DNA from: Vreelandella aquamarina | GTDB lineage: Bacteria > Pseudomonadota > Gammaproteobacteria > Pseudomonadales > Halomonadaceae | Reading direction: 5' to 3' | NCBI RefSeq assembly: GCF_020075495.1 | Contig: NZ_JABYQT010000014.1 | Span: 1-64,000, forward strand | Length of the DNA: 64,000 bases | Shown here: one piece after another, positions 51,938 through 60,154 of the stretch | Layout: the number at the start of each line of letters is the position of its first letter | How positions within the stretch are numbered: position 1 is the stretch's first letter | Program-made: the position numbers and the translations under genes | Notes under the pieces: generated by a model | Databases searched by the model: none | What the model saw: the letters and a program-made list of their open reading frames with translations, nothing else | What the model was told of the DNA's origin: nothing

Positions 51938-52815
51938 GTCCCTTTATCTGGAAAGCCGAACTTGCCGTGGATTCACGCTGCGAGCTGGGCGAAGGCCCGC
52001 AGTGGCACGCGGCGCAAAACCGGCTTTACTGGTGCGACATTCTTGGCAAGCGCCTGCACTGGCTCGACCCGGCCACGGCTCGCCATGAAAGCGTAACGCT
52101 CGACCAGATGGTCTCCTGCGCCGCGCCCGTGAGTGACGGCCGGCTGCTGCTTGTGGGCGAACGAAGCCTCGCTCTTTTCGACACCGAGCGCCAGACTCAC
52201 ACCCACTTGTGTGCTTTCGAAGCCGACAACCCGGTCACACGCAGCAACGATGCGCGGGTAGATCGTCACGGCGGCCTGTGGCTTTCGACCATGGGCAAGA
52301 ACGCCGAGCCGAAGGCAGGCAGCCTTTACCGGCTTTATCGCGGCGAGCTTGTGATCCTGCGTACCGGATTGACCATTCCCAACTCGATCTGCTTTTCTGC
52401 CGATGACCACGCCTACTTCACCGATACGCCCACCGGGCAGGTGATGCGCTGGGCGCTGGACGAAAACGGCTGGCCCGTGGGCGAGCCCGAGTGCTTTGCG
52501 GATTTTTCCACCCACGCGGGCAGCCCGGATGGCGCGGTGATGGATAGCGAAGGCTGCCTCTGGCTTTCACTGTGGGGCGCCGGCGAAGTGGTGCGTCTAG
52601 ATGAAAAGGGCCAGATCATCGGACGCGTCGCGCTGCCGGTTGACCAGCCCTCCTGCCCGGTGTTTGCGGGAGATGATCTCAAGACGCTGTATATCACCAC
52701 GGCGCGGGAAGGCTTGAGCTCGGAAAAGCTTGCCGAAACGCCCACCGCCGGCGCGCTATACCGAGTGGAAACCGGCGTTGCCGGCCTTGCCGAGCCGCCC
52801 CTGCAGTTGGCCTAG
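51934..52815 (+). CDS. SMP-30/gluconolactonase-type sugar lactonase
   Basis: A 293-residue six-bladed beta-propeller lactonase of the SMP-30 family. ELGEGPQWHAAQNRLYWCDI carries the metal-binding Glu. TRSNDARVDRHGGLWLSTMG gives the Asn and Asp, and LTIPNSICFSADDHAYFTDT and SPDGAVMDSEGCLWLSLWG complete the metal site. Being last in the dgo operon, it most likely hydrolyses galactono-lactone to galactonate, possibly after a galactose dehydrogenase that is not in this window. ATGA overlap with dgoA. Confidence 0.88.
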   Translation: MSPFIWKAELAVDSRCELGEGPQWHAAQNRLYWCDILGKRLHWLDPATARHESVTLDQMVSCAAPVSDGRLLLVGERSLALFDTERQTHTHLCAFEADNPVTRSNDARVDRHGGLWLSTMGKNAEPKAGSLYRLYRGELVILRTGLTIPNSICFSADDHAYFTDTPTGQVMRWALDENGWPVGEPECFADFSTHAGSPDGAVMDSEGCLWLSLWGAGEVVRLDEKGQIIGRVALPVDQPSCPVFAGDDLKTLYITTAREGLSSEKLAETPTAGALYRVETGVAGLAEPPLQLA

Positions 52816-52873
52816 CCGGCAGGCTTTCGACTACGCTCCCTTCACCAACAAACTCCCCCCCTTCACCAACAGA

Positions 52874-52905
52874 AAGCCCCGCGAGTTTTAGCGCTCGCGG
52901 GGCTT
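52874..52905. terminator. Bidirectional terminator between the lactonase and symporter genes
   Basis: AAGCCCCGCGAG (52874-52885) pairs perfectly with CTCGCGGGGCTT (52894-52905) over an eight-base loop TTTTAGCG, with short A and T ends. It lies between the convergent lactonase and symporter genes and can serve both. Confidence 0.85.
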
Positions 52906-52947
52906 ATTGACAGCTCGACTTCAAGCTCGGGTCATTCAGCTTGTGAA

Positions 52948-54537
52948 TTAACCCGCAAAGCTTACGTACATCACGATCACCAGCACCACCAGCACGATAC
53001 CCGCCGGTACTGCGCCCTTCCAGGGGGTGAGGTCGACATCGCCGGTATGCTCCTGTACCCAGTCGGTTTCCCGAGGGCGCAGCTTGCCGATGATCAGCAT
53101 GGTTATCACCAGCAGTGCAAACACCAGCGCCACGAAGTGGAACTCGTGCATCACCTGGGGTAGCAGAGTAAAGGGCGGCACGAAGTAACCTGCGGCAATC
53201 AGCAGGCAGCCGCCCACCAGCGCAATCTTGGCCGCCATGGGCGGTACGCGCTTGGTCAGAAGCCCGACGATGACGACGGCCAGAATGGGGATGAAGTAGA
53301 TCGCGTTCATCTTCTGCAGATAGCCAAACAGGCTATCCTGCCCGGCCAGCAGCGGCGCGATGATCATGGTGATGATCGCCATGATCCAGCCAAACACCTT
53401 GCCGGACTTGACCACCTGCGCTTCCGTGGCGTCCTTGTTCAGCACGCCCTTGTAGATACCCAGGCTGAAGATGGTGGTGGTACTGTTGAGCGCCGAGTTG
53501 AACGAGGAGAGAATGGCCCCGACCATCACCGCGGCAAAGAACCCGGTCAGGTAAGGCGGCAGCACGTGAAACACCAGATGGCCGTAGGCTTCATCGGCGC
53601 GCACGCCCTGGTCGGCATACAGGTGGTAGGCGATGATGCCCGGCAGCACCAGGTACAATGGGCCCAGCAGCTTGAACAGGCCGGTCAGCAGCACGCCTTT
53701 CTGCCCTTCGGCCAGGTTCTTGGCGGCAAAGGTGCGCTGGATGATCTGCTGGTTGGTACTCCAGTAGAACAGGTTGATCAGGAAAACGCCGGTAAACAGG
53801 GTGAAGAACGGCACCTGCTGCTCCGCGCCACCAATGGAGTTGAGCTTTTCCGGGTCGCTCTCCTTGAGAATGCTCCAGCCTTCCATGATGCCGGCGCCCC
53901 CACTGACCGCCTGCAGGCCGAAATAGACGATCACGAAGCCACCGACCAGCAGACCGATACCGTTGAGCGTGTCGGATACCGCTACCGTGCGCAGCCCGCC
54001 GAACAGGGCGTAAACCGCGCCGATGATGCCCACGATCCACACCGTCAGCCATAAAAGCGTCGTGGAGGACTGAATGCCGGTCAGCCCCTGCAGATCCAGC
54101 ATGCCCTGCAGCCCAATGGCGCCGGAGTAGAGAATGATGGGCAGCAGAATCACTGCATAGGCGATCAGGAAGATGATGTTGGTAATCAGCTGCGTGTCTT
54201 TATCAAAGCGAATTTCCAGCAGCTGAGGCAGCGTGGCGATACCGCTTTTCAGAAAGCGCGGCAGGAAAAACAGCGCCAGCGCCACCAGGGCAATGACTGC
54301 CACCACTTCCCAGGCCATGACGCTCAAGCCATCAGCGAAGGCGGCGCCATTCAAGCCGACCATCTGCTCGGTGGAAAGGTTGGTCATCAGCAGTGAGCCG
54401 GCGATCAGCGGAAAGGTCAGCGAACGCCCGGCCAGAAAGTAGCCGCTGGTACTCGAATGGTCATCCCGATGCGTGATACGCCAGGTGATGAAGGCAACCA
54501 GTCCTGTAAAGAACAGGAAAGACGCGAGAGTAAGCAT
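52948..54537 (-). CDS. Sodium:solute symporter (SSS family), sugar-type
   Basis: A 529-residue inner-membrane protein with about 14 helices, of the SSS/SglT class. Motifs: [72 protein letters not shown] and the sodium-site [19 protein letters not shown]. Related transporters carry galactose, glucose or sugar acids. The palindrome shared with the dgoR promoter 57 bases before its ATG suggests that it imports galactose or galactonate. AGGAG precedes the ATG at ten bases. A substrate test is needed for a firm name. Confidence 0.88.
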   Translation of the reverse strand: MLTLASFLFFTGLVAFITWRITHRDDHSSTSGYFLAGRSLTFPLIAGSLLMTNLSTEQMVGLNGAAFADGLSVMAWEVVAVIALVALALFFLPRFLKSGIATLPQLLEIRFDKDTQLITNIIFLIAYAVILLPIILYSGAIGLQGMLDLQGLTGIQSSTTLLWLTVWIVGIIGAVYALFGGLRTVAVSDTLNGIGLLVGGFVIVYFGLQAVSGGAGIMEGWSILKESDPEKLNSIGGAEQQVPFFTLFTGVFLINLFYWSTNQQIIQRTFAAKNLAEGQKGVLLTGLFKLLGPLYLVLPGIIAYHLYADQGVRADEAYGHLVFHVLPPYLTGFFAAVMVGAILSSFNSALNSTTTIFSLGIYKGVLNKDATEAQVVKSGKVFGWIMAIITMIIAPLLAGQDSLFGYLQKMNAIYFIPILAVVIVGLLTKRVPPMAAKIALVGGCLLIAAGYFVPPFTLLPQVMHEFHFVALVFALLVITMLIIGKLRPRETDWVQEHTGDVDLTPWKGAVPAGIVLVVLVIVMYVSFAG

Positions 54538-54593
54538 AAAGTGGCTGCTCCTTGTTTCTTGTCATCGCTCATTGCACCAGCCTGAGCGCATCT

Positions 54594-54608
54594 AAATGTC
54601 TGACATAT
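54594..54608. promoter_or_regulatory. Second copy of the DgoR-type operator, before the symporter gene
   Basis: AAATGTC-T-GACATAT matches the palindrome at 48340 in all but the second-last position and the free centre. It lies 57 bases upstream of the symporter ATG. The two sites suggest one regulator for uptake and catabolism. Confidence 0.7.
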
Positions 54609-54683
54609 TCACGCAAGTTTAAAGGAGCCAATGATTAACTGGTTATCCATCTTTGGTCGTACCGGCCAGTGAATTCCCGCCAT

Positions 54684-54714
54684 GAAAAAACCGGGCAGAG
54701 GATGTCTGCCCGGT
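54684..54714 (-). terminator. Rho-independent terminator of zwf-pgl-eda
   Basis: On the minus strand ACCGGGCAGA, loop CATCC, TCTGCCCGGT is followed directly by a run of T (54684-54690 complement). It stands 34 bases after the eda stop. Confidence 0.92.
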
Positions 54715-54747
54715 CTTCATGATCAGATTCGATGGCGCCTGGCGAGG

Positions 54748-55410
54748 CTACCGGTGAAAACGATCGACGGCTTCCTGTGCCAGCTTGCGAATGCCGTCCC
54801 AATCTTCGGCTTCGATCAGCTTGCTGGGCGTAAGCCAAGAGCCGCCTACGCACATCACGTTGGGCAGCGACAGGTAGGATTCGGCGTTATCCACGGTAAT
54901 ACCGCCGGTGGGGCAAAACTGTGCGCCGGGGATCGGTGCACCAAAGGCCTTGAGCGCCTTGGCGCCACCGCTGGATTCGGCGGGAAAGAACTTGAATCGA
55001 CGATAGCCGTACTGCCAGCCGGTCATCAGCTCCGAGACGGTGGAAACCCCCGGCAGCATGGGCACCGGGCTTTCGACGCCGTAGCGGTAGAGTGCCTCGG
55101 TGGCGCCCGGCGTTACCACGAAATCCGCACCTGCCTCTTCAGCCTGACGGTATTGGGCTGGTGTCAGCACAGTGCCAACACCAATGCTGGCGCCGGTAAG
55201 TTCCTTCTTCATGCGCCTGATGGCATCAAGCGCGCAGTCGGTGCGCAGGGTGATTTCCAGCACGCTCAAGCCGCCTTCGACGAGCGCTCTGCCTAGCGGC
55301 ACGGCATCCTCAAGACGCTCGATGGTGATGACCGGAATCACTTCGGCCTTGTAGCAGATGCTGTCGAGTTCGGCGGTGCGCGTTGAGGGCAGCTGTTTAT
55401 CAATGGGCAT
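54748..55410 (-). CDS. eda: KDPG aldolase
   Basis: This 220-residue class I aldolase splits 2-keto-3-deoxy-6-phosphogluconate into pyruvate and glyceraldehyde 3-phosphate. It has [60 protein letters not shown], the Schiff-base Lys in [10 protein letters not shown], and [27 protein letters not shown] (in parts). It closes zwf-pgl-eda, 35 bases after pgl, with a strong terminator after it. Together with Edd at 45.4 kb the Entner-Doudoroff pathway is complete in this window. Confidence 0.96.
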   Translation of the reverse strand: MPIDKQLPSTRTAELDSICYKAEVIPVITIERLEDAVPLGRALVEGGLSVLEITLRTDCALDAIRRMKKELTGASIGVGTVLTPAQYRQAEEAGADFVVTPGATEALYRYGVESPVPMLPGVSTVSELMTGWQYGYRRFKFFPAESSGGAKALKAFGAPIPGAQFCPTGGITVDNAESYLSLPNVMCVGGSWLTPSKLIEAEDWDGIRKLAQEAVDRFHR

Positions 55411-55445
55411 GGCGTGTCTCCAGGTAACCTGTTGTTGAATGATCG

Positions 55446-56111
55446 TTATGGCGCCCAGTAAATCGCCAACGGGCAGGACAGAAAAGCACGTATCGGCAGT
55501 TGCCGGACATCGTCACCGCTCAGGGCGCTGGCCAGTACGGTGCGCTTGTCATCGCCGGTTATGTGCAGAATATGCCGGCTCGCCTGGTGCAGGCGGGCCG
55601 CGGAAAAGGTAATGCGCGGCTGGGGCTGGCTGGGCGTGCGCACGGCGACCAGCGGCTCGTCGGTGGCCAGTGCCAGGCCAAGCTCCTGGCTATCCGGAAA
55701 CAGCGATGCCGTATGGCCATCGCCGCCCATGCCCAGAATGATCACACTTGCCGGCCAGGCAAGCCCTGCCGTGCGCCGGGCCACTTCCGCCACCCCCTCT
55801 TCCGGGGTCGAAGCGCTTGAGGTCAGCGGCACAAAGTGCGCAGCGGCCGCGTTGCCTTGAAGCAGGTTCTCGCGTACCAGCCTTGCGTTGCTGTCGGAGC
55901 TTTCGGCATCCACCCAGCGCTCGTCGGCAAGGGTAATATCAACCCGCTCCCAGGCAAGCGGCTTGGCCGCCAGCGCCTGGAAAAAGGGAACCGGGGTCGA
56001 GCCGCCGGAAACGATCAGCAGCACGCGTTCCTGGCGTCCTAGATCTTCCTCAAGGGCCTTGGCTACCGCTTCGGCCAGCTGCTCGGCAAGCTGTTGACGT
56101 GCCTGGGTCAT
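55446..56111 (-). CDS. pgl: 6-Phosphogluconolactonase
   Basis: Pgl hydrolyses 6-phosphogluconolactone from Zwf. The product of 221 residues belongs to the DevB/NagB-like family, with LLIVSGGSTPVPFFQAL, VDITLADERWVD, SDSNARLVRENLL and ILGMGGDGHTASLFP. I place the start at ATG 56111, immediately after the zwf stop (TGATATG) with GAGG upstream; an earlier in-frame ATG at 56141 inside zwf is possible. Sequence and order with zwf and eda leave little doubt. Confidence 0.93.
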   Translation of the reverse strand: MTQARQQLAEQLAEAVAKALEEDLGRQERVLLIVSGGSTPVPFFQALAAKPLAWERVDITLADERWVDAESSDSNARLVRENLLQGNAAAAHFVPLTSSASTPEEGVAEVARRTAGLAWPASVIILGMGGDGHTASLFPDSQELGLALATDEPLVAVRTPSQPQPRITFSAARLHQASRHILHITGDDKRTVLASALSGDDVRQLPIRAFLSCPLAIYWAP

Positions 56112-56112
56112 A

Positions 56113-57618
56113 TCAATAATCCTCGTACCAGCTGCGGCCATCCTGAGTAATCATGGCAATGGACGCCACCGGCCCCCAGGAGCCTGCCGGATAGCGCCGG
56201 GGCGGCGTTTCGCGCGCCTGCCAGCCTTCGATCAGCTGGTCGCACCAGCGCCAGGCGTGTTCGACCTCATCGCGGCGTACAAACAGGTACTGCTGGCCTT
56301 TCATGACCTCCAGCAGCAGCCGTTCGTAGGCATCGGGAATCCGCGACTTGGGGAAGGCGCTGTTGAAATCCAGGTGCAGCGGACCAGGGCGCAGGCGCAT
56401 GCCCTTGTCCAGGCCGCTGTCCTTGGTGAGTACCTGAAGCGCGATGCCTTCTTCCGGCTGCAGACGAATGATCAGCTTGTTGGAGGCGATGCCGCGCTGG
56501 TCGGGGTCGAAGATATAGTGCGCCTGCTGGCGAAAGTGAATGACGATCTGCGAGAGCTTTTCCGGCATGCGCTTGCCGGTGCGCAGGTAGAACGGCACGC
56601 CGGCCCAGCGCCAGTTGGCCACTTCGGTCTTCATGGCCACGAAGGTTTCGGTCTGGCTCTCGGTGTTGGCGTCCTCTTCTTCCAGGTAACCGGGCACGGA
56701 CTGGCCATCGCTGGTACCGGCAATATACTGCCCGCGCACCACGTCACGGCCCAGCGCTTCGCCGGTAAACGGCTTGAGCGCCTTGAGCACCTTGACCTTC
56801 TCGTCACGAATGGCGTCGGCATCCAGGTTGGAAGGCGGGTCCATGGCGATCAGGCAGAGCAACTGCAGAAGATGATTCTGAACCATGTCACGCAGCTGGC
56901 CTGCATCGTCGAAATAGCCCCAGCGGCCTTCGATACCCACTTTCTCGGCCACGGTAATTTCCACGTGGGAGATATGGTTCTGGTTCCACTGGGTACCGAA
57001 CAAGGGGTTGGCGAACCGCAGCGCAATCAGGTTCTGCACCGTTTCCTTGCCCAGGTAGTGGTCGATGCGATATACCCGCGACTCGGGGAACACGGCGCCG
57101 ATGGCGTCGTTGATCTGCTCGGACGAGCGAAGGTCGTAGCCGATGGGCTTTTCCACCACGACGCGGGTATCGTCATCCAGGCTGCCGCTGGCATGCAGGT
57201 TGTGGCAGATGTCGCCGTAGATACGTGCGCCCACGGACAGGTACACCACCATGGGGCGTTCGGCCCCTTCGCGCCACTGGCGAATGGCGTCATACCCTTC
57301 AGCCGTGGTGAAGTCGAGCTGACGATAGTCCAGGCGCTCGAGAAAACGCTCGATGCTGGCTTCATCTACCTCGCTCTCCTTGAGCCGCTTGCGCAGCGCA
57401 GCACTGACCAGTTGACGAAAGGCCGCTACATCGTGCTCCTGGCGTGCCAGCCCCAGAATGCGCGTAGTTTCCGGCATCAGGCCTTCACGATCCAGGTGGT
57501 ACAAGGCAGGAAACAGCTTGCGCATGGCAAGGTCGCCCAACGCCCCGAACAGCGCCAAATCAATGGCATGGTCACGTCCGCCTAGCGGGGCGCCTGGAGA
57601 GGCATATGACTTGCTCAT
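56113..57618 (-). CDS. zwf: Glucose-6-phosphate dehydrogenase
   Basis: A 501-residue NAD(P)-dependent dehydrogenase that makes 6-phosphogluconolactone. The coenzyme site reads [21 protein letters not shown], slightly different from the usual GATGDLAKRK. The substrate motif [13 protein letters not shown] holds the catalytic His/Lys. Later VRGQYIAG and [12 protein letters not shown] are typical. AGGAG lies before the ATG. The HexR-like box 86 bases upstream fits a carbon-source control shared with edd-glk. The Met in place of Lys in the dinucleotide motif could bear on cofactor preference, but this is not established here. Confidence 0.95.
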   Translation of the reverse strand: MSKSYASPGAPLGGRDHAIDLALFGALGDLAMRKLFPALYHLDREGLMPETTRILGLARQEHDVAAFRQLVSAALRKRLKESEVDEASIERFLERLDYRQLDFTTAEGYDAIRQWREGAERPMVVYLSVGARIYGDICHNLHASGSLDDDTRVVVEKPIGYDLRSSEQINDAIGAVFPESRVYRIDHYLGKETVQNLIALRFANPLFGTQWNQNHISHVEITVAEKVGIEGRWGYFDDAGQLRDMVQNHLLQLLCLIAMDPPSNLDADAIRDEKVKVLKALKPFTGEALGRDVVRGQYIAGTSDGQSVPGYLEEEDANTESQTETFVAMKTEVANWRWAGVPFYLRTGKRMPEKLSQIVIHFRQQAHYIFDPDQRGIASNKLIIRLQPEEGIALQVLTKDSGLDKGMRLRPGPLHLDFNSAFPKSRIPDAYERLLLEVMKGQQYLFVRRDEVEHAWRWCDQLIEGWQARETPPRRYPAGSWGPVASIAMITQDGRSWYEDY

Positions 57619-57947
57619 CTCTGCTCCTATGTATCGCCAAACCGCTTGAGTTGTTAGATTACCTAAAACCTATCTAAAAAGCGGCACAAAGCGCAATATT
57701 AAATGTAATTTTACTACAAAAAAACCAGGCTGCCGGTTTTGACAGCGATCAGGGTGGCCACCATCTGAATATGGTGCGCGCATTTACTTTACGCCCTCTA
57801 CTCTAACGCCGCTACCGACGGGCCATATGCTTGAAGAGTCGCCTGGATATCATGCTTATACATTTTTTTAGGAGAATTTTACGGACGTCAGTCAACAGTC
57901 GTGATGAGATAGCCAACTGACCCTTGGCATAACTCAAGAGCGGATCA
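57619..57947. other. Divergent intergenic region between zwf and trkH
   Basis: This 329-base gap holds the promoters of zwf (minus) and trkH (plus). It is AT-rich near 57650-57730, where the HexR-like box lies. Towards trkH there is a TTATACATTTTTTTAGG patch near 57852-57870 that may belong to its promoter. No small gene or RNA is recognised. Confidence 0.5.
57704..57718. promoter_or_regulatory. HexR-like box before zwf
   Basis: TGTAATTTTACTACA lies 86 bases before the zwf ATG. It matches 13 of 15 positions of the known HexR site TGTAATTAAATTACA. On the minus strand it is followed by TTAATATTG, like a -10 region. The related site before edd supports a HexR regulon. Confidence 0.72.
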
Positions 57948-59435
57948 ATGACCATTTCTTCCGGCCGGCTCCACTATCAGGAAACCTATCGAAACTGGGC
58001 ACAGATATTCAAGATCATGTCGGTACTCTGGCTGGTACTGGCCATGTTCATGACCCTGCCATGGCTCGTGCTGCTTCTGGAAGGTGACCCGGACGCCGCC
58101 GCCTTTGGCCTGTCCATCGTGATGGTGGTGGGCGCTACGCTTCTCGCCTGGTTGCTGACCCGCGGTGTCTCGCTTGAATTGCGCCCCTGGCAGATGTTCG
58201 TTCTGACCGCGTCGAGCTGGGTCAGCATCACCGGGTTTGCAAGCCTGCCGTTGATTCTGGGCGCGCCGCAACTGAGCATTACCAACGCCGTGTTTGAATC
58301 GGTGTCTGCGATTACCACCACCGGCTCGACGGTGATGGTGGGTATCGAGCACCTCTCCGATGGCCTGAAGCTATGGCGAGGCTTGATGCAGTGGATGGGC
58401 GGCATCGGCATTATCGTGATGGGTATCGCCATTCTGCCGTTTCTGAAAGTGGGCGGCATGCGGCTTTTTCATACCGAATCCTCCGACTGGTCGGACAAGG
58501 TAATGCCGCGAACAGGCGGTATTGCCAAGGCGACCTTGAGCGTCTATGTGGCCCTGACCCTGCTGGCCATGGCCTGCTACTGGCTAGGCGGCATGCGCCC
58601 GCTGGACGCCATCGTGCACGCCATGTCATCGCTTTCGACGGGCGGTTTTGCCAACTCCGACGCCTCCTTCGGCGCTTATTCGGAAAAGCCCTGGCTCTTG
58701 TGGATGGCAAGCGCCTTCATGCTCAGCGGCGCGCTGCCCTTCGTGCTGTATATCCGCTTTATCCGCACCTCACGCAGCGCGCTGTGGAAGGACCAGCAGG
58801 TACGCGGGCTATTGAAGCTGCTGCTGGCAGCGATTCTGATCCTGAGCGCCTGGCGGGTGCTTCAGGGCGATCACTGGTTCGTGTCGCTCACCCACGTTAC
58901 CTTCAACGTGATTTCCGTTGTCACCACCACCGGCTACGCCTCGGACGATTACACGCTGTGGGGCTCGCTGCCGGTGGTGGCGTTTTTCTACCTGACCTTT
59001 GTCGGGGGCTGCAGCGGCTCCACCAGCGGTGGCATGAAGGTTTTCCGTTTTCAGATTGCCATGCTGATGCTGCGTAACCAGCTGCGCTATCTGATCCATG
59101 CCAACGGCGTATTTACCACGCGCTATAACCAGCAGCCGGTTACCAGTGATATCTCCAGAAGCGTGGTGGCGTTTTCCTTTTTCTTCTTCATCACCATTGC
59201 TGCACTGGCGCTTGCACTTTCCGCACTGGGGCTGGACCTGGTAACGGCGCTGAGCGGCGCGGCCACGGCGGTGGCCAATGTGGGCCCGGGGCTTGGCGAT
59301 ACCATTGGCCCCGCCGGCAACTTCACCAGCCTGCCGGATGCGGCGAAGTGGCTCTTGTGCATCGGCATGCTGATGGGCCGCCTGGAAATTCTCACCGTGG
59401 TGGTACTGATGACACCGATGTTCTGGCGCCGCTAG
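57948..59435 (+). CDS. trkH: Trk-type potassium uptake channel subunit
   Basis: A 495-residue inner-membrane K+ transporter of the TrkH/TrkG family. Four pore regions with selectivity-filter-like glycines are visible: SAITTTGSTVM, SSLSTGGFANSDAS, SVVTTTGYASDD and TAVANVGPGLGDTIGP. A GGCSGSTSGGMKVFR loop before the last segment is typical. It works with cytosolic TrkA, which is not in the window. In Halomonas elongata two such subunits, TrkH and TrkI, are known; which one this matches cannot be told here. Its stop shares the CTAG with the convergent kdpE stop. Confidence 0.93.
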   Translation: MTISSGRLHYQETYRNWAQIFKIMSVLWLVLAMFMTLPWLVLLLEGDPDAAAFGLSIVMVVGATLLAWLLTRGVSLELRPWQMFVLTASSWVSITGFASLPLILGAPQLSITNAVFESVSAITTTGSTVMVGIEHLSDGLKLWRGLMQWMGGIGIIVMGIAILPFLKVGGMRLFHTESSDWSDKVMPRTGGIAKATLSVYVALTLLAMACYWLGGMRPLDAIVHAMSSLSTGGFANSDASFGAYSEKPWLLWMASAFMLSGALPFVLYIRFIRTSRSALWKDQQVRGLLKLLLAAILILSAWRVLQGDHWFVSLTHVTFNVISVVTTTGYASDDYTLWGSLPVVAFFYLTFVGGCSGSTSGGMKVFRFQIAMLMLRNQLRYLIHANGVFTTRYNQQPVTSDISRSVVAFSFFFFITIAALALALSALGLDLVTALSGAATAVANVGPGLGDTIGPAGNFTSLPDAAKWLLCIGMLMGRLEILTVVVLMTPMFWRR

Positions 59436-60154
59436 ATGGCTTGCGCACGCACGGGCTCCACCAGAAGCCGATACCCTACCCCGGCTTCGGTCTGCAGCAG
59501 TACCGGCGTCTGGGGGTCGTCGCCGAGTTTCTGGCGCAGCCGGCTGACCACGATGCGAAGGTAGTGGGTATCATCCACGTGGGTCGGTCCCCACACCTCC
59601 TTGAGTAGCTGGGTCTGGGTCACCACCCGGCCCGCATAGCGGCACAGGCGGGCCAGCACCGCGAACTCCTTGCGGGTAAGGTGCACCGGCACCTGATTCA
59701 GCGCTACCCGGCGAAGCTCAAGATCGATGGCGAGCCCCTGGCTTGCATAGCAGCTGGCGACTGCCTCGCCCTTCGCCCGCAGCACCTGACGCTGCACGGC
59801 GCGGATACGCGCCAGAAGCTCCTGAATACCGAACGGCTTGGTCACGTAGTCGTTGGCACCGTTATCCAGCGAGCTGACCTTCTCCTCTTCACGGTCACGC
59901 ACGGAGACCACGATCACCGGCACGCTGCTGTGCTCACGGATCCCGCGCAGCACCTCATGGCCATCCATGTCGGGCAGCCCGAGATCGAGCAGCACCACGT
60001 CCGGCGCCTGGGTATACACCGCCCCCAGCGCCTGCTCGCCGTTCTCGGCTTCAAGTACCGCATACCCTTGGGACGCCAGACTGATACGCAGAAAGCGTCG
60101 GATCTGCGGCTCGTCGTCAACGATCAGAATGCGTGTGCTGCCTTCACTCTTCAT
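59432..60154 (-). CDS. kdpE: Response regulator of the Kdp system
   Basis: This 240-residue OmpR-family regulator receives phosphate from KdpD and activates kdp transcription under low potassium or osmotic stress. The receiver has the acidic pocket ILIVDDEP, the phospho-acceptor Asp57 in VVLLDLGLPDMDG and the conserved Lys in YVTKPFG. The winged-helix output has LTRKEFAVLARLCRYAGRVVTQ and THYLRIVVSRLRQKLG. ATG 60154, with AGGAG six bases upstream, overlaps the kdpD end by 11 bases. An earlier in-frame ATG lies inside kdpD. Confidence 0.94.
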   Translation of the reverse strand: MKSEGSTRILIVDDEPQIRRFLRISLASQGYAVLEAENGEQALGAVYTQAPDVVLLDLGLPDMDGHEVLRGIREHSSVPVIVVSVRDREEEKVSSLDNGANDYVTKPFGIQELLARIRAVQRQVLRAKGEAVASCYASQGLAIDLELRRVALNQVPVHLTRKEFAVLARLCRYAGRVVTQTQLLKEVWGPTHVDDTHYLRIVVSRLRQKLGDDPQTPVLLQTEAGVGYRLLVEPVRAQAI

